From positions 2,714,501 to 2,778,500 of the forward strand of contig NZ_VWNA01000001.1 in the NCBI RefSeq assembly GCF_009600605.1: a DNA stretch of 64,000 nt. Reading direction: 5' to 3'. Each line of letters starts with the position of its first letter. Within the stretch, counting starts at the first letter, position 1. The translations under genes and the position numbers were made by a program. Positions 55,979-64,000 of the stretch are shown piece after piece. Source of the DNA: Segnochrobactrum spirostomi. Lineage in GTDB: Bacteria; Pseudomonadota; Alphaproteobacteria; Rhizobiales; Segnochrobactraceae. The notes beneath the pieces are model-generated. The model was not told where the DNA came from and ran no database searches. It saw nothing but the letters and a program-made list of their open reading frames with translations.

Positions 55979-57103
55979 TTAGCCGGGCGTGGCGGCGTCG
56001 ATGACCTCCCGCGTGTGACGCGCAGCGCGTCCGTCGGCGACCGGGGCAATGGCCCGGGTCGAGGCGCGGACTTCGAGGCTGCACGGCAGCCGCAGCCGGA
56101 GCGGTGGCCCGGCTTCGCCGGCGAGGCGGCCGACGAGGCGGCGCCAGGCCTCCTCGGCCATGCGGTCGACCGGCTGGCGCACCGCGGTGATCGAGGGCGC
56201 GGCGGCGCGCATCCAGGCATAATCGTCGAAGCCGACGAGGGAGACGTCGTCCGGCACCCGGATGGCGAGCCGCGACAGCGCGGCGAGCACGCCGAGGGTC
56301 GCGAAGTTCGTCAGGGCGATGATCGCGCTCGGCCGGCCGCGGGCGGCGAGCCAGGCCTCGAGCCGCTCGGCGACGGTGTCGAAGGTGAGCCCGACTTCGA
56401 TAACCTCCGGCGCGTCCAGACCGGATCGGGAGAAGCCGGCGAAGGCGGCGGCGATGCCGTCGCAGCGCTCGCGGATGTTGGCGAGCGCGAGCGACGAGGC
56501 GGCGACGAGAACGCGGGCGTGACCGAGGCCGAGGAGATGGTCCGCCGCGAGCCGCGCCGCGCCCGCATTGTCGACCATCACCGCATCGGCCCAATCGTCG
56601 GCGGCGACGCGGTCGACCACGACATACGGAACGCCCGCGGCCTCGATGGTGCGGCGGCCGGGGAAGGCGTCGGTGCTCGGGATCACGATCACGCCGGAGG
56701 GCCGCCACGACAGCAGGGCGGCGAGGCGCGCCGCCTCGATCGCCGCGTCGTCGTTCGCGCTCGCGACGATGATGTCGTAGCTCTCGCGGTTCGCCGCCCG
56801 TTCGAGGCCGGCGACGATCGAGGTGAAGAACGGATTTTCGAGGCTCGGAACCAACACCGCGACGACCCGCGCCTTGCCGGAGCGCAATTGCGAGGCGGCG
56901 CGGTCGATGCGGTAATCGAGGGCGGCTGCGGCGGCGCGCACCCGCTCGGCGAGGACGGGATCGACCGCCTTGCGGCCGCTGAGCACGTTGGAGACGGTCG
57001 CCGTCGAGACCCCGGCGCGGGCCGCCACCTCGCGCATCGACACCGGCCCGCGCCCCTTGGGCGCAGGTTCCTCGGTCTCGGGCGGCGCGGGCGTGCGGGA
57101 CAT
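55979..57103 (-). CDS. LacI family transcriptional regulator of the sugar operon
   Basis: A 374-residue repressor. The helix-turn-helix is MREVAARAGVSTATVSNVLS (about residues 23-42), followed by the hinge helix region (RVRAAAAALDYRIDRAASQL). The ligand domain resembles periplasmic binding proteins, with VLVPSLENPFFTSIVAGLER and VSLVGFDDYAWMRAAAPSIT. It heads the minus-strand cluster with the epimerase, two kinases and aldolase. A double palindromic operator lies 7-38 bases upstream of its start, so it most likely represses its own operon until the sugar or a phosphorylated product binds. Confidence 0.9.
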   Translation of the reverse strand: MSRTPAPPETEEPAPKGRGPVSMREVAARAGVSTATVSNVLSGRKAVDPVLAERVRAAAAALDYRIDRAASQLRSGKARVVAVLVPSLENPFFTSIVAGLERAANRESYDIIVASANDDAAIEAARLAALLSWRPSGVIVIPSTDAFPGRRTIEAAGVPYVVVDRVAADDWADAVMVDNAGAARLAADHLLGLGHARVLVAASSLALANIRERCDGIAAAFAGFSRSGLDAPEVIEVGLTFDTVAERLEAWLAARGRPSAIIALTNFATLGVLAALSRLAIRVPDDVSLVGFDDYAWMRAAAPSITAVRQPVDRMAEEAWRRLVGRLAGEAGPPLRLRLPCSLEVRASTRAIAPVADGRAARHTREVIDAATPG

Positions 57104-57109
57104 CGGCGT

Positions 57110-57141
57110 CCGTAAATCGATTTACGTAAATCGATTTACGG
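57110..57141. promoter_or_regulatory. Double LacI-type operator
   Basis: A 32-bp perfect palindrome made of two adjacent copies of GTAAATCGATTTAC (57112-57125 and 57126-57139). Each copy is itself a perfect palindrome with a central CG, the pattern of LacI-family operators. It lies directly in front of the lacI start and is AT-rich in a GC-rich genome. Confidence 0.88.
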
Positions 57142-57248
57142 ATATCGCAGGCGAACCGTCAAGCGGGGTATGTGAGGGTGTCGACGATGTGTAGTGCCCG
57201 TCGATGGGCAACGTTTGGTCTCCCGGAACCTCAAGCTGCAATATCCGG

Positions 57249-57913
57249 CTAAGGTGCGATGTGGCGCAGATCGATATCGAAAGCCCCGGGGCTTTCGGCG
57301 TAGTGGTTTCCCTTCGGATCGATGTAAGCTAGCCAGAACTCGGAGGGGGTGACGCGTATACGCTGACCTGTGGAGATGTGCCCGACTGTGTGAGTCGCGA
57401 ATATTTTTGGCATTTTCTATCTCGGCCGGACAGCTCCCGGCGTACTCCCAGAACCTCCTTGATTATGCTTTTTCGGAAGTTGGAATGTGCCTTGCACTCC
57501 GCGCCGAACCATACATCTCTATAACTTGGATAATCGTTGATTTCATCGACCAGTACTATATCCAGCTCATGTCGACGGCTGCGATCAGTTGCGCGACTAA
57601 GTTCCTGCCCGAGCGTATTAAACTCGATATCAACAAAAAGCCAAAGAGTATCCCCATTTGGGGTTTCTACAACGAAATGAGGATCGGATAATTTCAATTT
57701 TCCGGGTGCCGCTTTAAACAATAAGCTTCTACCTTTGAATGTTATATTGCATCCTCTATTATGCAGTTCCTGCAGAACTATGCCGAGAACATACAATTCA
57801 TAAAGTTTTCCACGTGTTAACGTGGAGGGAAGGGGGGTTTTATGTTTCGACCAAGCAGCCCCGTATTTGGAGAATATATTTAGTATATCTTTTTCAGCTT
57901 CATGAACGTCCAT
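57249..57913 (-). CDS. Unrecognised PD-(D/E)XK nuclease-like protein in an AT-rich island, frameshifted
   Basis: I cannot name the family. After MDVHEAEKDILNIFSKYGAA, a helix GKLYELYVLGIVLQELHNRG (about residues 35-54) is followed by DPHFVVETPNGDTLWLFVDI, then HELDIVLVDEINDYPSYRDV and WFGAECKAHSNFRKS (about 144-158). Glu, then Asp in LDIVL, then Glu-x-Lys in AECKA is the order of a PD-(D/E)XK nuclease site. The raw frame ends at 57329 with unnatural sequence after RRELSGRDRK. Adding one base to the T-run at 57413-57416 (A on the coding strand) continues it as MPKIFATHTVGHISTGQRIR and ends RHIAP at 57249, giving 221 residues. Without the fix, that tail is a separate 54-codon frame, 57249-57413. 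Base composition differs sharply from the flanks. It overlaps its upstream partner by ATGA. Confidence 0.55.
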
Positions 57914-58326
57914 CAGAATGACATCCCCGGAGTGCGGCGGGCCTCGATCAGCTTCGCTCGTAAGGAGTGTATGTCATCAAGCACCTCGCGAAGATCTGTG
58001 GAATGGTCGCTAATTCTCTGATAGCTCACGCCCCGCGATGCGGTAGGCCATATCTCGATTTCCGCGTAATCGGGCCCACTTCCGTCAGTATTTTCATTTA
58101 TAATTCGAATGGATTTATTATACGTTCCTATATCCTCAGTTAATATGCGACGCTCAAAGGCAGCAAGCATTTCTATCAATAGTTCTTGAGGTGGAATTAA
58201 AACGGCTTCATCATCATCCGCATCCGCGCGCAAATAATGGCGCTCTTCAGCTATATCACCATGCCCGATCTGTTGTAGCTGCTCAGTGAGCAGTGCCACG
58301 AGATGTAGAAAGTCATCTTCATCCAT
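57913..58326 (-). CDS. Small acidic protein of unknown function, partner of the nuclease-like gene
   Basis: A 137-residue protein that I do not recognise. MDEDDFLHLVALLTEQLQQI is a helical start. ADADDDEAVLIPPQELLIEM and AAFERRILTEDIGTYNKSIR (about residues 42-83) follow, then a strand-rich part (GSGPDYAEIEIWPTASRGVS) and a final helix LREVLDDIHSLRAKLIEARR. It is strongly acidic overall, without transmembrane or signal segments. I prefer the ATG at 58326, which has a G-rich ribosome site about 5 bases upstream. An ATG at 58347 adds seven residues. Its stop overlaps the start of the nuclease-like gene (ATGA), so the pair is translationally coupled and probably works together. Confidence 0.55.
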   Translation of the reverse strand: MDEDDFLHLVALLTEQLQQIGHGDIAEERHYLRADADDDEAVLIPPQELLIEMLAAFERRILTEDIGTYNKSIRIINENTDGSGPDYAEIEIWPTASRGVSYQRISDHSTDLREVLDDIHSLRAKLIEARRTPGMSF

Positions 58327-58828
58327 AATTGCCCCCCCGTGGTGCATTGGGGATTAGAGCAGATTTCTATCTAGGATGGAAGAGGGTGAGTCCTATACAT
58401 CTCGATGTCGGTTCGCTCTCTGCTTGATTACGTGCGCAGCAAGGAGTCGATAGGTTGCATTTTGCGTCATCGCGATAATATCATCGCGGATGCATTATTA
58501 TTAGTTAGTATATTCTTGCGTCATAAAGCTAGAAACTTCGCAGTCACAAAGCAGTATGGAATCTTCAGTTTCTGAACCTCTAGAAATATCGAAGACTGAC
58601 CGAGAATTTCGCATCTGCATGAGAAGCGTTACATTAGGTATATTTATTGGAGCATCTAGCATTGAATGGATGCGCGGTGTTGTCTCAAAGCGATGCCGAT
58701 AGCCGAAAGGTGGGGCTGACGATAGGATCGTTAACCCCGATTGCGCCGACTCATTCGGATAGAGGTACGCGCCGTCCTCTGCGTTATAGGATTCCGCCTG
58801 ATCGCCGACGACCTTGCAATCCGCCGCC
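58327..58828. other. AT-rich region without a confident gene; two tiny open frames
   Basis: About 500 bases of low-GC sequence up to the 3' end of purH. It should hold the promoter of the two-gene cassette. Two short plus-strand frames exist: 58405-58575 (56 codons, MSVRSLLDYVRSKESIGCIL) and 58556-58702 (48 codons, MESSVSEPLEISKTDREFRI). Neither has a clear ribosome site or recognisable motif, and both could be chance. I find no integrase, transposase or obvious direct repeat at the edges. Confidence 0.35.
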
Positions 58829-60475
58829 TCAGTGCCGGAAGTGGCGGACGCCGGTGAAGACCATGGCGAGGCCGTGGGCGTCGGCGGTGGCGATCACCTC
58901 GGCGTCGCGCATCGAGCCGCCGGGCTGGATGACCGCCGTCGCGCCCGCCTCGACCGCGGCGAGAAGGCCGTCGGCGAACGGGAAGAAGGCGTCCGAAGCG
59001 ACCACCGAGCCCCGCGTCGGGCTGTCGGCGAGGCCGGCGGCCTTCGCCGCATCCGCCGCCTTCCAGGCCGCGATGCGGGCGGAATCGACGCGGCTCATCT
59101 GGCCCGCCCCGATGCCGACCGTCGCGCCGCCCTTGGCGTAGACGATGGCGTTCGACTTGACGTGCTTGACGATGCGCCAGGAGAACTTGAGGTCGGCGAG
59201 TTCGGCCTCGGTCGGCGCCCGCTTGGTGACGACCTTGAGGTCGAGATCGTCGATCACCGCGTTGTCGCGCGACTGCACCAGAAGGCCGCCGGCGAGGGTC
59301 TTGGCGACGAGGCCGGCGGCGCGTGGGTCCGGCAGGCCGCCGGCGAGGAGCAGGCGCAGGTTCTTCTTCGCCGCCACGATCTCGATCGCCTCGGCCGTCG
59401 CGTCGGGGGCGATGATGACCTCGGTGAAGATCTCGGTGACGAGCGCCGCCGCGGCCGCGTCGAGGGTGCGGTTCAGGGCGACGATGCCGCCGAACGCCGA
59501 GACCGGGTCGCAGGCGAGCGCCTTGCGGTAGGCCTCGGCGAGGTCGGCGCCGCGGGCGACGCCGCACGGGTTGGCGTGCTTGATGATCGCGACCGCCGCC
59601 GAGGCGGCCGGGTCGAACTCGGCGACGAGCTCGTAGGCGGCGTCGGTATCGTTGAGGTTGTTGTAGGAGAGCGCCTTGCCCTGCACCTGGCGGGCGGTGG
59701 CGACGCCGGCGCGGGCCGGCGCGCTGCGGTAGAAGGCGGCCGCCTGATGCGGATTCTCGCCGTAGCGCATCGCCTGGACGAGGGTGCCGCCGAAGCTGAC
59801 CCAGCGCGGCGCGGTCGGTTCGGCCTCGGCGGCCGCTTCCGTCTCCGCGGCAACCGCGTCGGTCGCCCAGCGCGCGATCGCGGCGTCGTAGGCGGCGGTG
59901 CGCGAGAACGCCTTCGCGGCGAGCGCGCGGCGGAACCGGGCGGTCGTCGCGCCGCCATGGCCGTCGAGTTCCGTCAGCACCGCGCCGTAGTCGGCGGGGT
60001 CCACCACGACGGAAAGATAAGCGTGGTTCTTGGCGGCGGCGCGGATCATCGCCGGCCCGCCGATGTCGATCGTCTCGATGATCGCTTGCCGCTCGCCGCC
60101 CTTCGCCACCGTCTCTTCGAACGGATAGAGATCGATGACGAGGAGGTCGAACACCGGGATGCCGTGGGTCGTCAGCGCCTCGGCATGTTCCGGATCGGCG
60201 CGCACGGCGAGGAGACCGCCGTGGACCTTCGGGTGCAGCGTCTTGACGCGGCCGTCCATGATCTCTGGGAAGCCGGTGATGTCGGAGACGTCGATGACCG
60301 GAACGCCGGCCGCGGCGATCGCGGCCCGGGTGCCGCCGGTCGACACGAGCTCCACGCCGCGCGCGGCGAGCGTGCGGGCGAAATCGGCGATGCCGGTCTT
60401 GTCGGAGACGGAGATCAGCGCGCGGGTGAGCGGCACGCGGTCTGGCGTCGCGATGGATTTGACGGTGACGGACAT
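58829..60475 (-). CDS. purH: Bifunctional AICAR transformylase / IMP cyclohydrolase
   Basis: A 548-residue enzyme for the last two steps of IMP synthesis. The N-terminal IMP cyclohydrolase part has [40 protein letters not shown] and [13 protein letters not shown]. The C-terminal transformylase has LRYGENPHQ-like [49 protein letters not shown] and the late [20 protein letters not shown]. Length is normal. It is the last gene of the conserved rsmB - heparinase - purH order on the minus strand. The AT-rich island begins immediately after its stop codon. Confidence 0.96.
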   Translation of the reverse strand: MSVTVKSIATPDRVPLTRALISVSDKTGIADFARTLAARGVELVSTGGTRAAIAAAGVPVIDVSDITGFPEIMDGRVKTLHPKVHGGLLAVRADPEHAEALTTHGIPVFDLLVIDLYPFEETVAKGGERQAIIETIDIGGPAMIRAAAKNHAYLSVVVDPADYGAVLTELDGHGGATTARFRRALAAKAFSRTAAYDAAIARWATDAVAAETEAAAEAEPTAPRWVSFGGTLVQAMRYGENPHQAAAFYRSAPARAGVATARQVQGKALSYNNLNDTDAAYELVAEFDPAASAAVAIIKHANPCGVARGADLAEAYRKALACDPVSAFGGIVALNRTLDAAAAALVTEIFTEVIIAPDATAEAIEIVAAKKNLRLLLAGGLPDPRAAGLVAKTLAGGLLVQSRDNAVIDDLDLKVVTKRAPTEAELADLKFSWRIVKHVKSNAIVYAKGGATVGIGAGQMSRVDSARIAAWKAADAAKAAGLADSPTRGSVVASDAFFPFADGLLAAVEAGATAVIQPGGSMRDAEVIATADAHGLAMVFTGVRHFRH

Positions 60476-60554
60476 CGGCGGGGCTCCGGAGGGCGGCGAG
60501 GGAGGATCGCGCGCGGGGTAGCACGGATCGCCCGCGGCCGGAACCGCCGCGATG

Positions 60555-62300
60555 TCAGAACAGCCCTGTCTCTTCCGCAGGGGGGCGGCGGGCCTGCGAG
60601 CGGCCCGAGGCCTGTCGCTCGAACCGCCACATGATCTCGCTGATCTCCCCGGTGTGGCCTTGCAGCACGATCTGCTCGGTGCGGCGCAGACCTTGCAGCC
60701 CGGAGAGGAAGACCGATTCCTCGAGCCCGATCTCGAGGCCCGGCGCGGTGAACATCCACGCTTCCGAATCCGGGCAGACGATCAGCACCGCCTCGCCGCC
60801 GAGCGCCCGGCTCGCCCGCACGCTCGGGTGCAGGTGGAAGCGCACCGCGAAGCGGCGGTCGCCGACCGAGACCTCGTCGGGCGCTGGCAAGAGGCGGTCG
60901 AGGCCGTCGAGCCGCTGGCCGTCGAAGGCGAGCGCGAGGGTGCGCTCGTGGACGAGCCCGAAGCGCCCGGCATAGCCGTCGTGGCGGGCGGTGACGACGA
61001 TGTGGTGCGGCCCGTCCTCGCGCTGGACGTCCGGCGGGTTCGGTCCCTCGACGATCGGCGCGCCGATCCAGCGGGCGAGATCCGGCCGCTCCAGGATGCG
61101 CGCAGAAGAGGCGTTCTCGACGACGAGGGTCGAGTGGGCGGCGGTCGAGCGGGCGGCGTGGCGCCATTCGCTGCGGCTCGATGCCGGCGCCCCGCAATTG
61201 ACCACGATGAGGTTGCCGCGCGAGCCGAACTCGAAGGAGAGGCAGCCGGCGTGGGCGTTGTCGCTGACCGCGATCGGCGGCGGCGCGCCGGTGTCGGCGA
61301 TGACGAGGGCCGGTCCGGCTTCGAGGCGCTGATAGCCCGAATGGCTGGCGTTCGCCGGGGCCGAGCCGAAGCTGTCGTCGTGGGCGAGCACCGTCGCGAC
61401 GAGGCCGCGCGGGGTGACGCCCATGCCGTTGAAGTGGGCGAAGCTGCCCTCCGCGTGGCGGAAGAAGCGCAGCATCGGGATCATGCGGTCGATCGAGCCC
61501 ATCAGCACCGGCGAGGGCGCGATGCCGCGGGCCGAGATCGCCTGACGGATCGGCAACGCATCGACGAGGGCGTCGAGCACCGCGGCGGGGTTGCGCGAGA
61601 TGTGGCCGCCGTCGGCGAGAATCTGGCGTTCGAGCTCGTGGTCGAGCAGCTTCAGCGCCGCCTTGACGTGGCGGTCCTGTCCGGCGAGCGAAACAGCCGC
61701 GGCGGCGAGCGCGAGCGCCGCGGCGAGGCGCGGCATGCCGTCGGGCGTATCGCCGAAGGTCTGGCGCAACAGGCGCACCTGACGGACGAGGGTGCGCAGG
61801 AAGCGGTTGTAGAAGCCGCGGTCGCAGCCTTCGAGGATCAGCGGCGACTGGGACAGCCACGACAGCAGGCGGCGGGCGAGCACGTCGGTGCGCCAGGCGA
61901 TCGCCGGCAACTGCCCCGAGGCGCGGATCCAATCGTCGACGAGGGCGCGGCCGTTCGAGCGCGACAGCGCGCTGTCGGAGGCGCGCAGATGGCGCAGCCA
62001 GCCGAAGCCGTGCAGAGCCCGCGCCCAATCCTCCGACGGCGCCGGGACTTCGAACGGCGAGCGGCCGCCGACCTCGACGATCTGGCCGGAAAAGACGAAC
62101 ACGCCCGCATAGATGTCGGAGGCGACGGTCGGATCGGCGGTGCGGATGTCCTGGGGGGCGATCAAGAGGCGGTCGGGCGTGATGCCGACTTGACGCCAGC
62201 GGCCGATCGCGGAACGGCGGAGCGAGGCGCGCAGCGACGCGAGCATGCGGGCGGCGACCAGCCGTCCGAGGCGCGCGCGCTTCGCCATGCTCGACGTCAT
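60555..62300 (-). CDS. Heparinase II/III family protein
   Basis: A 581-residue protein of the family found between rsmB and purH in many Hyphomicrobiales. The N-terminal all-helical region contains [18 protein letters not shown] and [20 protein letters not shown]. The centre has [20 protein letters not shown] and [18 protein letters not shown]. The C-terminal beta-rich heparinase II/III domain has [20 protein letters not shown] and [20 protein letters not shown]. The true polysaccharide substrate is unknown. Members of this genomic position are sometimes tied to envelope polysaccharide. No signal peptide is obvious. A second ATG lies at 62288. Confidence 0.85.
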   Translation of the reverse strand: MTSSMAKRARLGRLVAARMLASLRASLRRSAIGRWRQVGITPDRLLIAPQDIRTADPTVASDIYAGVFVFSGQIVEVGGRSPFEVPAPSEDWARALHGFGWLRHLRASDSALSRSNGRALVDDWIRASGQLPAIAWRTDVLARRLLSWLSQSPLILEGCDRGFYNRFLRTLVRQVRLLRQTFGDTPDGMPRLAAALALAAAAVSLAGQDRHVKAALKLLDHELERQILADGGHISRNPAAVLDALVDALPIRQAISARGIAPSPVLMGSIDRMIPMLRFFRHAEGSFAHFNGMGVTPRGLVATVLAHDDSFGSAPANASHSGYQRLEAGPALVIADTGAPPPIAVSDNAHAGCLSFEFGSRGNLIVVNCGAPASSRSEWRHAARSTAAHSTLVVENASSARILERPDLARWIGAPIVEGPNPPDVQREDGPHHIVVTARHDGYAGRFGLVHERTLALAFDGQRLDGLDRLLPAPDEVSVGDRRFAVRFHLHPSVRASRALGGEAVLIVCPDSEAWMFTAPGLEIGLEESVFLSGLQGLRRTEQIVLQGHTGEISEIMWRFERQASGRSQARRPPAEETGLF

Positions 62301-62448
62301 CTCGGCGTCACCCTTTCAGGAGAATCGCGCCCATTCGCGGACGCCGCGAGGGCCCCGCCGCATCCTAGTCCGCGAATGGTTACCAGAGTGGTGCCGCGCG
62401 TCACGCTTCGTCCCGCTTCGCCGTGCGGGCCGACGGTGCGCTCGGCCG

Positions 62449-63848
62449 TCAGCTCGTGCGGCGCAGGCGGGCGGCGAAGAAGCCGTCCCACCCGCCGCGG
62501 GAGCCCTCGGTCTCGGCGATCTGGAAGGGCAGCGTGCGCAGGTCGCCGTCCGCGTTGATCGCGTCGGCGATGCCGCCGATCTCCGCAGCCTCGACCGGCA
62601 CCCGGGCGAAATCGGGATGGCTCGCGAGGAAGGCGGCGATCTGGTCTTCGCCCTCGTCCCGCTCGAGCGAGCAGGTGCAATAGACGAGGAGCCCGCCGGG
62701 CGCGACCCAGGCCGCGGCGCGGGCGAGGAGGTCGGCCTGGAGCACCGCGAGCCCGGCGACGTCCTCGGGCCCCTTGGTCAGGGCGATGTCGGGATGGCGG
62801 CGCAGCGTGCCGGTCGCCGAGCAGGGCGCGTCGAGGAGCACGCCGTCGAACGTCGTCTCCGGCGCCCACGTCCTCAGATCCGCCTCGACGATCTCGGCCT
62901 CGAGGCGAAGACGGGCGAGATTTTCCCGCAGCCGGGCGAGCCGCGCCGCGGATTGATCGACGGCGGTCACCGTGGCACCGGCCGCGGCGAGCGCGGCGGT
63001 CTTGCCGCCCGGCGCGGCGCAGAGATCGGCGATGCGCTTGCCCCGCACATCGCCGAAGAGGCGCGGCGGCAGCGCGGCGGCGGCGTCCTGCACCCACCAG
63101 GCGCCTTCGAGATAGCCGTCGAGCCGTTCGACGGGGCCGCGCGGCGTCACGCGCACCGCGCCGGTCGGCAGGACCCGGCCGCCGAGCCGTTCGGCCCAGG
63201 TCGCAGCGTCGGCCTTGACGCCGAGATCGAGGGCCGCCTCCTGGAGGTGGGCGGCGGCGAGCGCCGCGGCGCCGTCCTCGCCGTAGGCCGCCTGCCAGCG
63301 GGCATAGAGCCACGGCGGCGTGTTGAGACGGGTCTCGTCCTGCTCGGCGAGGACGAAGCTCTTCTCCCGGGCGAGCCGGCGCAGCACGCCGTTGACCAGG
63401 TTGGCGTGGTGGGTCGCCTGACGGTCGGCGCGGGCGAGATCGACCGCGAGCGACACGGCGGCGTGGTCCGGCACGTCGAGAAAGAGAAGCTGGGCGGCGC
63501 CGACGACGAGGATCGCCCGGGCGAGGTGTGCCTTCTGCGGCAGCGGACGGGCCATCATGCGGCCGAGCGCATCCTCGATCTGGCCGATGCGGCGCAGCGA
63601 GACGCCGACGATGGCGCGGGCCAGTGCCCGGTCGCGCTCGGGCAGCGCGCCGATGCGGCTGTCGCCCTCGACGGGATCGAGCGCGGCGTCGAGCTGGCGG
63701 CCGCCGAGCACGGCATCGACGATGGCCACCGCGGCGGCGCGCGCCGGCAGACCCGGCTTGAGCGCGGGCCGCGAACCGCCGGAGCGGGATGCGTTCGCCG
63801 ACCGCGGGGGCGCGGCGAGCCGCCGGCGGGCGAGCGGGCGCCGCTCAT
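62449..63848 (-). CDS. rsmB: 16S rRNA (cytosine-967-C5)-methyltransferase RsmB, possibly frameshifted at the 5' end
   Basis: RsmB methylates C967 of 16S rRNA. The N-terminal NusB-like RNA-binding domain (LPARAAAVAIVDAVLGGRQL to LVNGVLRRLAREK) precedes the SAM domain with ADLCAAPGGKTAALAAAGAT, and both catalytic cysteines are present in LLDAPCSATGTLRRHPD and VYCTCSLERDEGEDQIAAFL. The open frame could extend to 63963, but that would overlap the preceding gene by over 100 bases. An ATG at 63848 overlaps that gene's stop by ATGA, and adding one C near 63838-63841 places it in the RsmB frame, giving 466 residues. I favour this start, less firmly than the function. Confidence 0.85.
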
Positions 63849-64000
63849 CCCCAGGGTCCGTTGCTGGAGGAGCCGCGGCCCCAGGGGCCTTCGTCCTCCG
63901 ACGGGCGGGTTGCGCCACCGGTCCGGGTGCCCCACGGGCCGGACGGACCGGCATCGCCGTCATCGCGCGGCGCCGCGCGGACGCCGGCCGGCATGGCGAA
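63845..64000 (-). CDS. C-terminal end of an upstream gene, possibly the protease HtpX (partial)
   Basis: Only the last 51 residues lie in the window. They are low-complexity and contain three copies of a Gly-Pro-Trp-Gly motif: PSGPWGTRT, DEGPWGRGS and a final NGPWG before the stop. Tails of this type occur on HtpX, the membrane zinc protease that often precedes rsmB in this group of bacteria. No catalytic motif is visible here, so identity is inference from position and tail style. Confidence 0.35.
   Translation of the reverse strand, partial: FAMPAGVRAAPRDDGDAGPSGPWGTRTGGATRPSEDEGPWGRGSSSNGPWG

Noticed and set aside
58405-58702. Two small plus-strand open frames (56 and 48 codons) as toxin or antitoxin genes
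   Set aside because: There is no clear ribosome site, no known motif and no coupling between them. AT-rich DNA gives such frames by chance.

Overview
The window is high-GC DNA of an alphaproteobacterium, most likely a member of the Hyphomicrobiales (Rhizobiales). The evidence is the gene content: a TrcR/DUF1013 regulator, phasins, a PdhS-like cell-cycle kinase, a CenR-like response regulator, an Irr-box-like iron element, and the order rsmB - heparinase II/III - purH. Many genes overlap by ATGA. One stretch, about 57.2-58.8 kb, is clearly AT-rich against this background and looks acquired.

Layout. 0-18 kb: quinone oxidoreductase, trcR, rlmJ, small secreted proteins, RNase T2, two phasins on the minus strand with an operator-like inverted repeat between them, a large cytosolic PAS histidine kinase, an iron-type ABC permease behind an Irr-box-like palindrome, a zinc-ribbon membrane protein, an L,D-transpeptidase, a response regulator coupled to a cyclic-nucleotide-binding-like protein, xthA and accA. 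18-28 kb: a lipoprotein-like L,D-transpeptidase with a long repetitive tail, a lipid-kinase-like gene, secA, a parvulin PPIase, YciI and DUF1737 proteins, and an adenosine-kinase-like gene. 28-44.5 kb: a cobalamin (B12) locus, cobB, cobA, cbiD, cobM, cobE, cobL, cobK, cobJ, cobI, cobH, cobG, cobN, cobW and a DUF1636 gene. Its main minus-strand operon starts behind a cobalamin riboswitch. It combines oxygen-dependent-pathway genes (cobG, cobN) with cbiD in place of cobF. 44.7-50.7 kb: patatin-like lipase, acetoacetate decarboxylase, an orphan PstS-like protein, an MsbA-like exporter, a ChaC-like enzyme and tRNA-Arg(CCT). 51.2-57.2 kb: a sugar operon (LacI regulator, tagatose/psicose-epimerase-like protein, xylulokinase, second FGGY kinase, class II aldolase) with a double palindromic operator in front of lacI. 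57.2-58.8 kb: the AT-rich island with a two-gene cassette, a small acidic protein and a protein with PD-(D/E)XK-nuclease-like motifs, neither of which I can name. 58.8-64 kb: purH, heparinase II/III, rsmB and the tail of another gene, probably htpX.

Two patterns cross the window. First, about nine or ten genes (rlmJ, a surface-antigen-like gene, an L,D-transpeptidase, the PPIase, cobB, cbiD, cobE, cobG, the island nuclease, perhaps rsmB) each read correctly only if one base is restored. Most of these sites lie in short homopolymer runs, so this looks like consensus sequencing error rather than gene decay. I give full intended coordinates for these genes and mark the break. Second, a palindromic GC-rich repeat family lies both between genes and inside CobB, CobG and CobN. 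In CobG it forms a 180-bp tandem array that adds about 60 residues per unit between the two halves of the enzyme.
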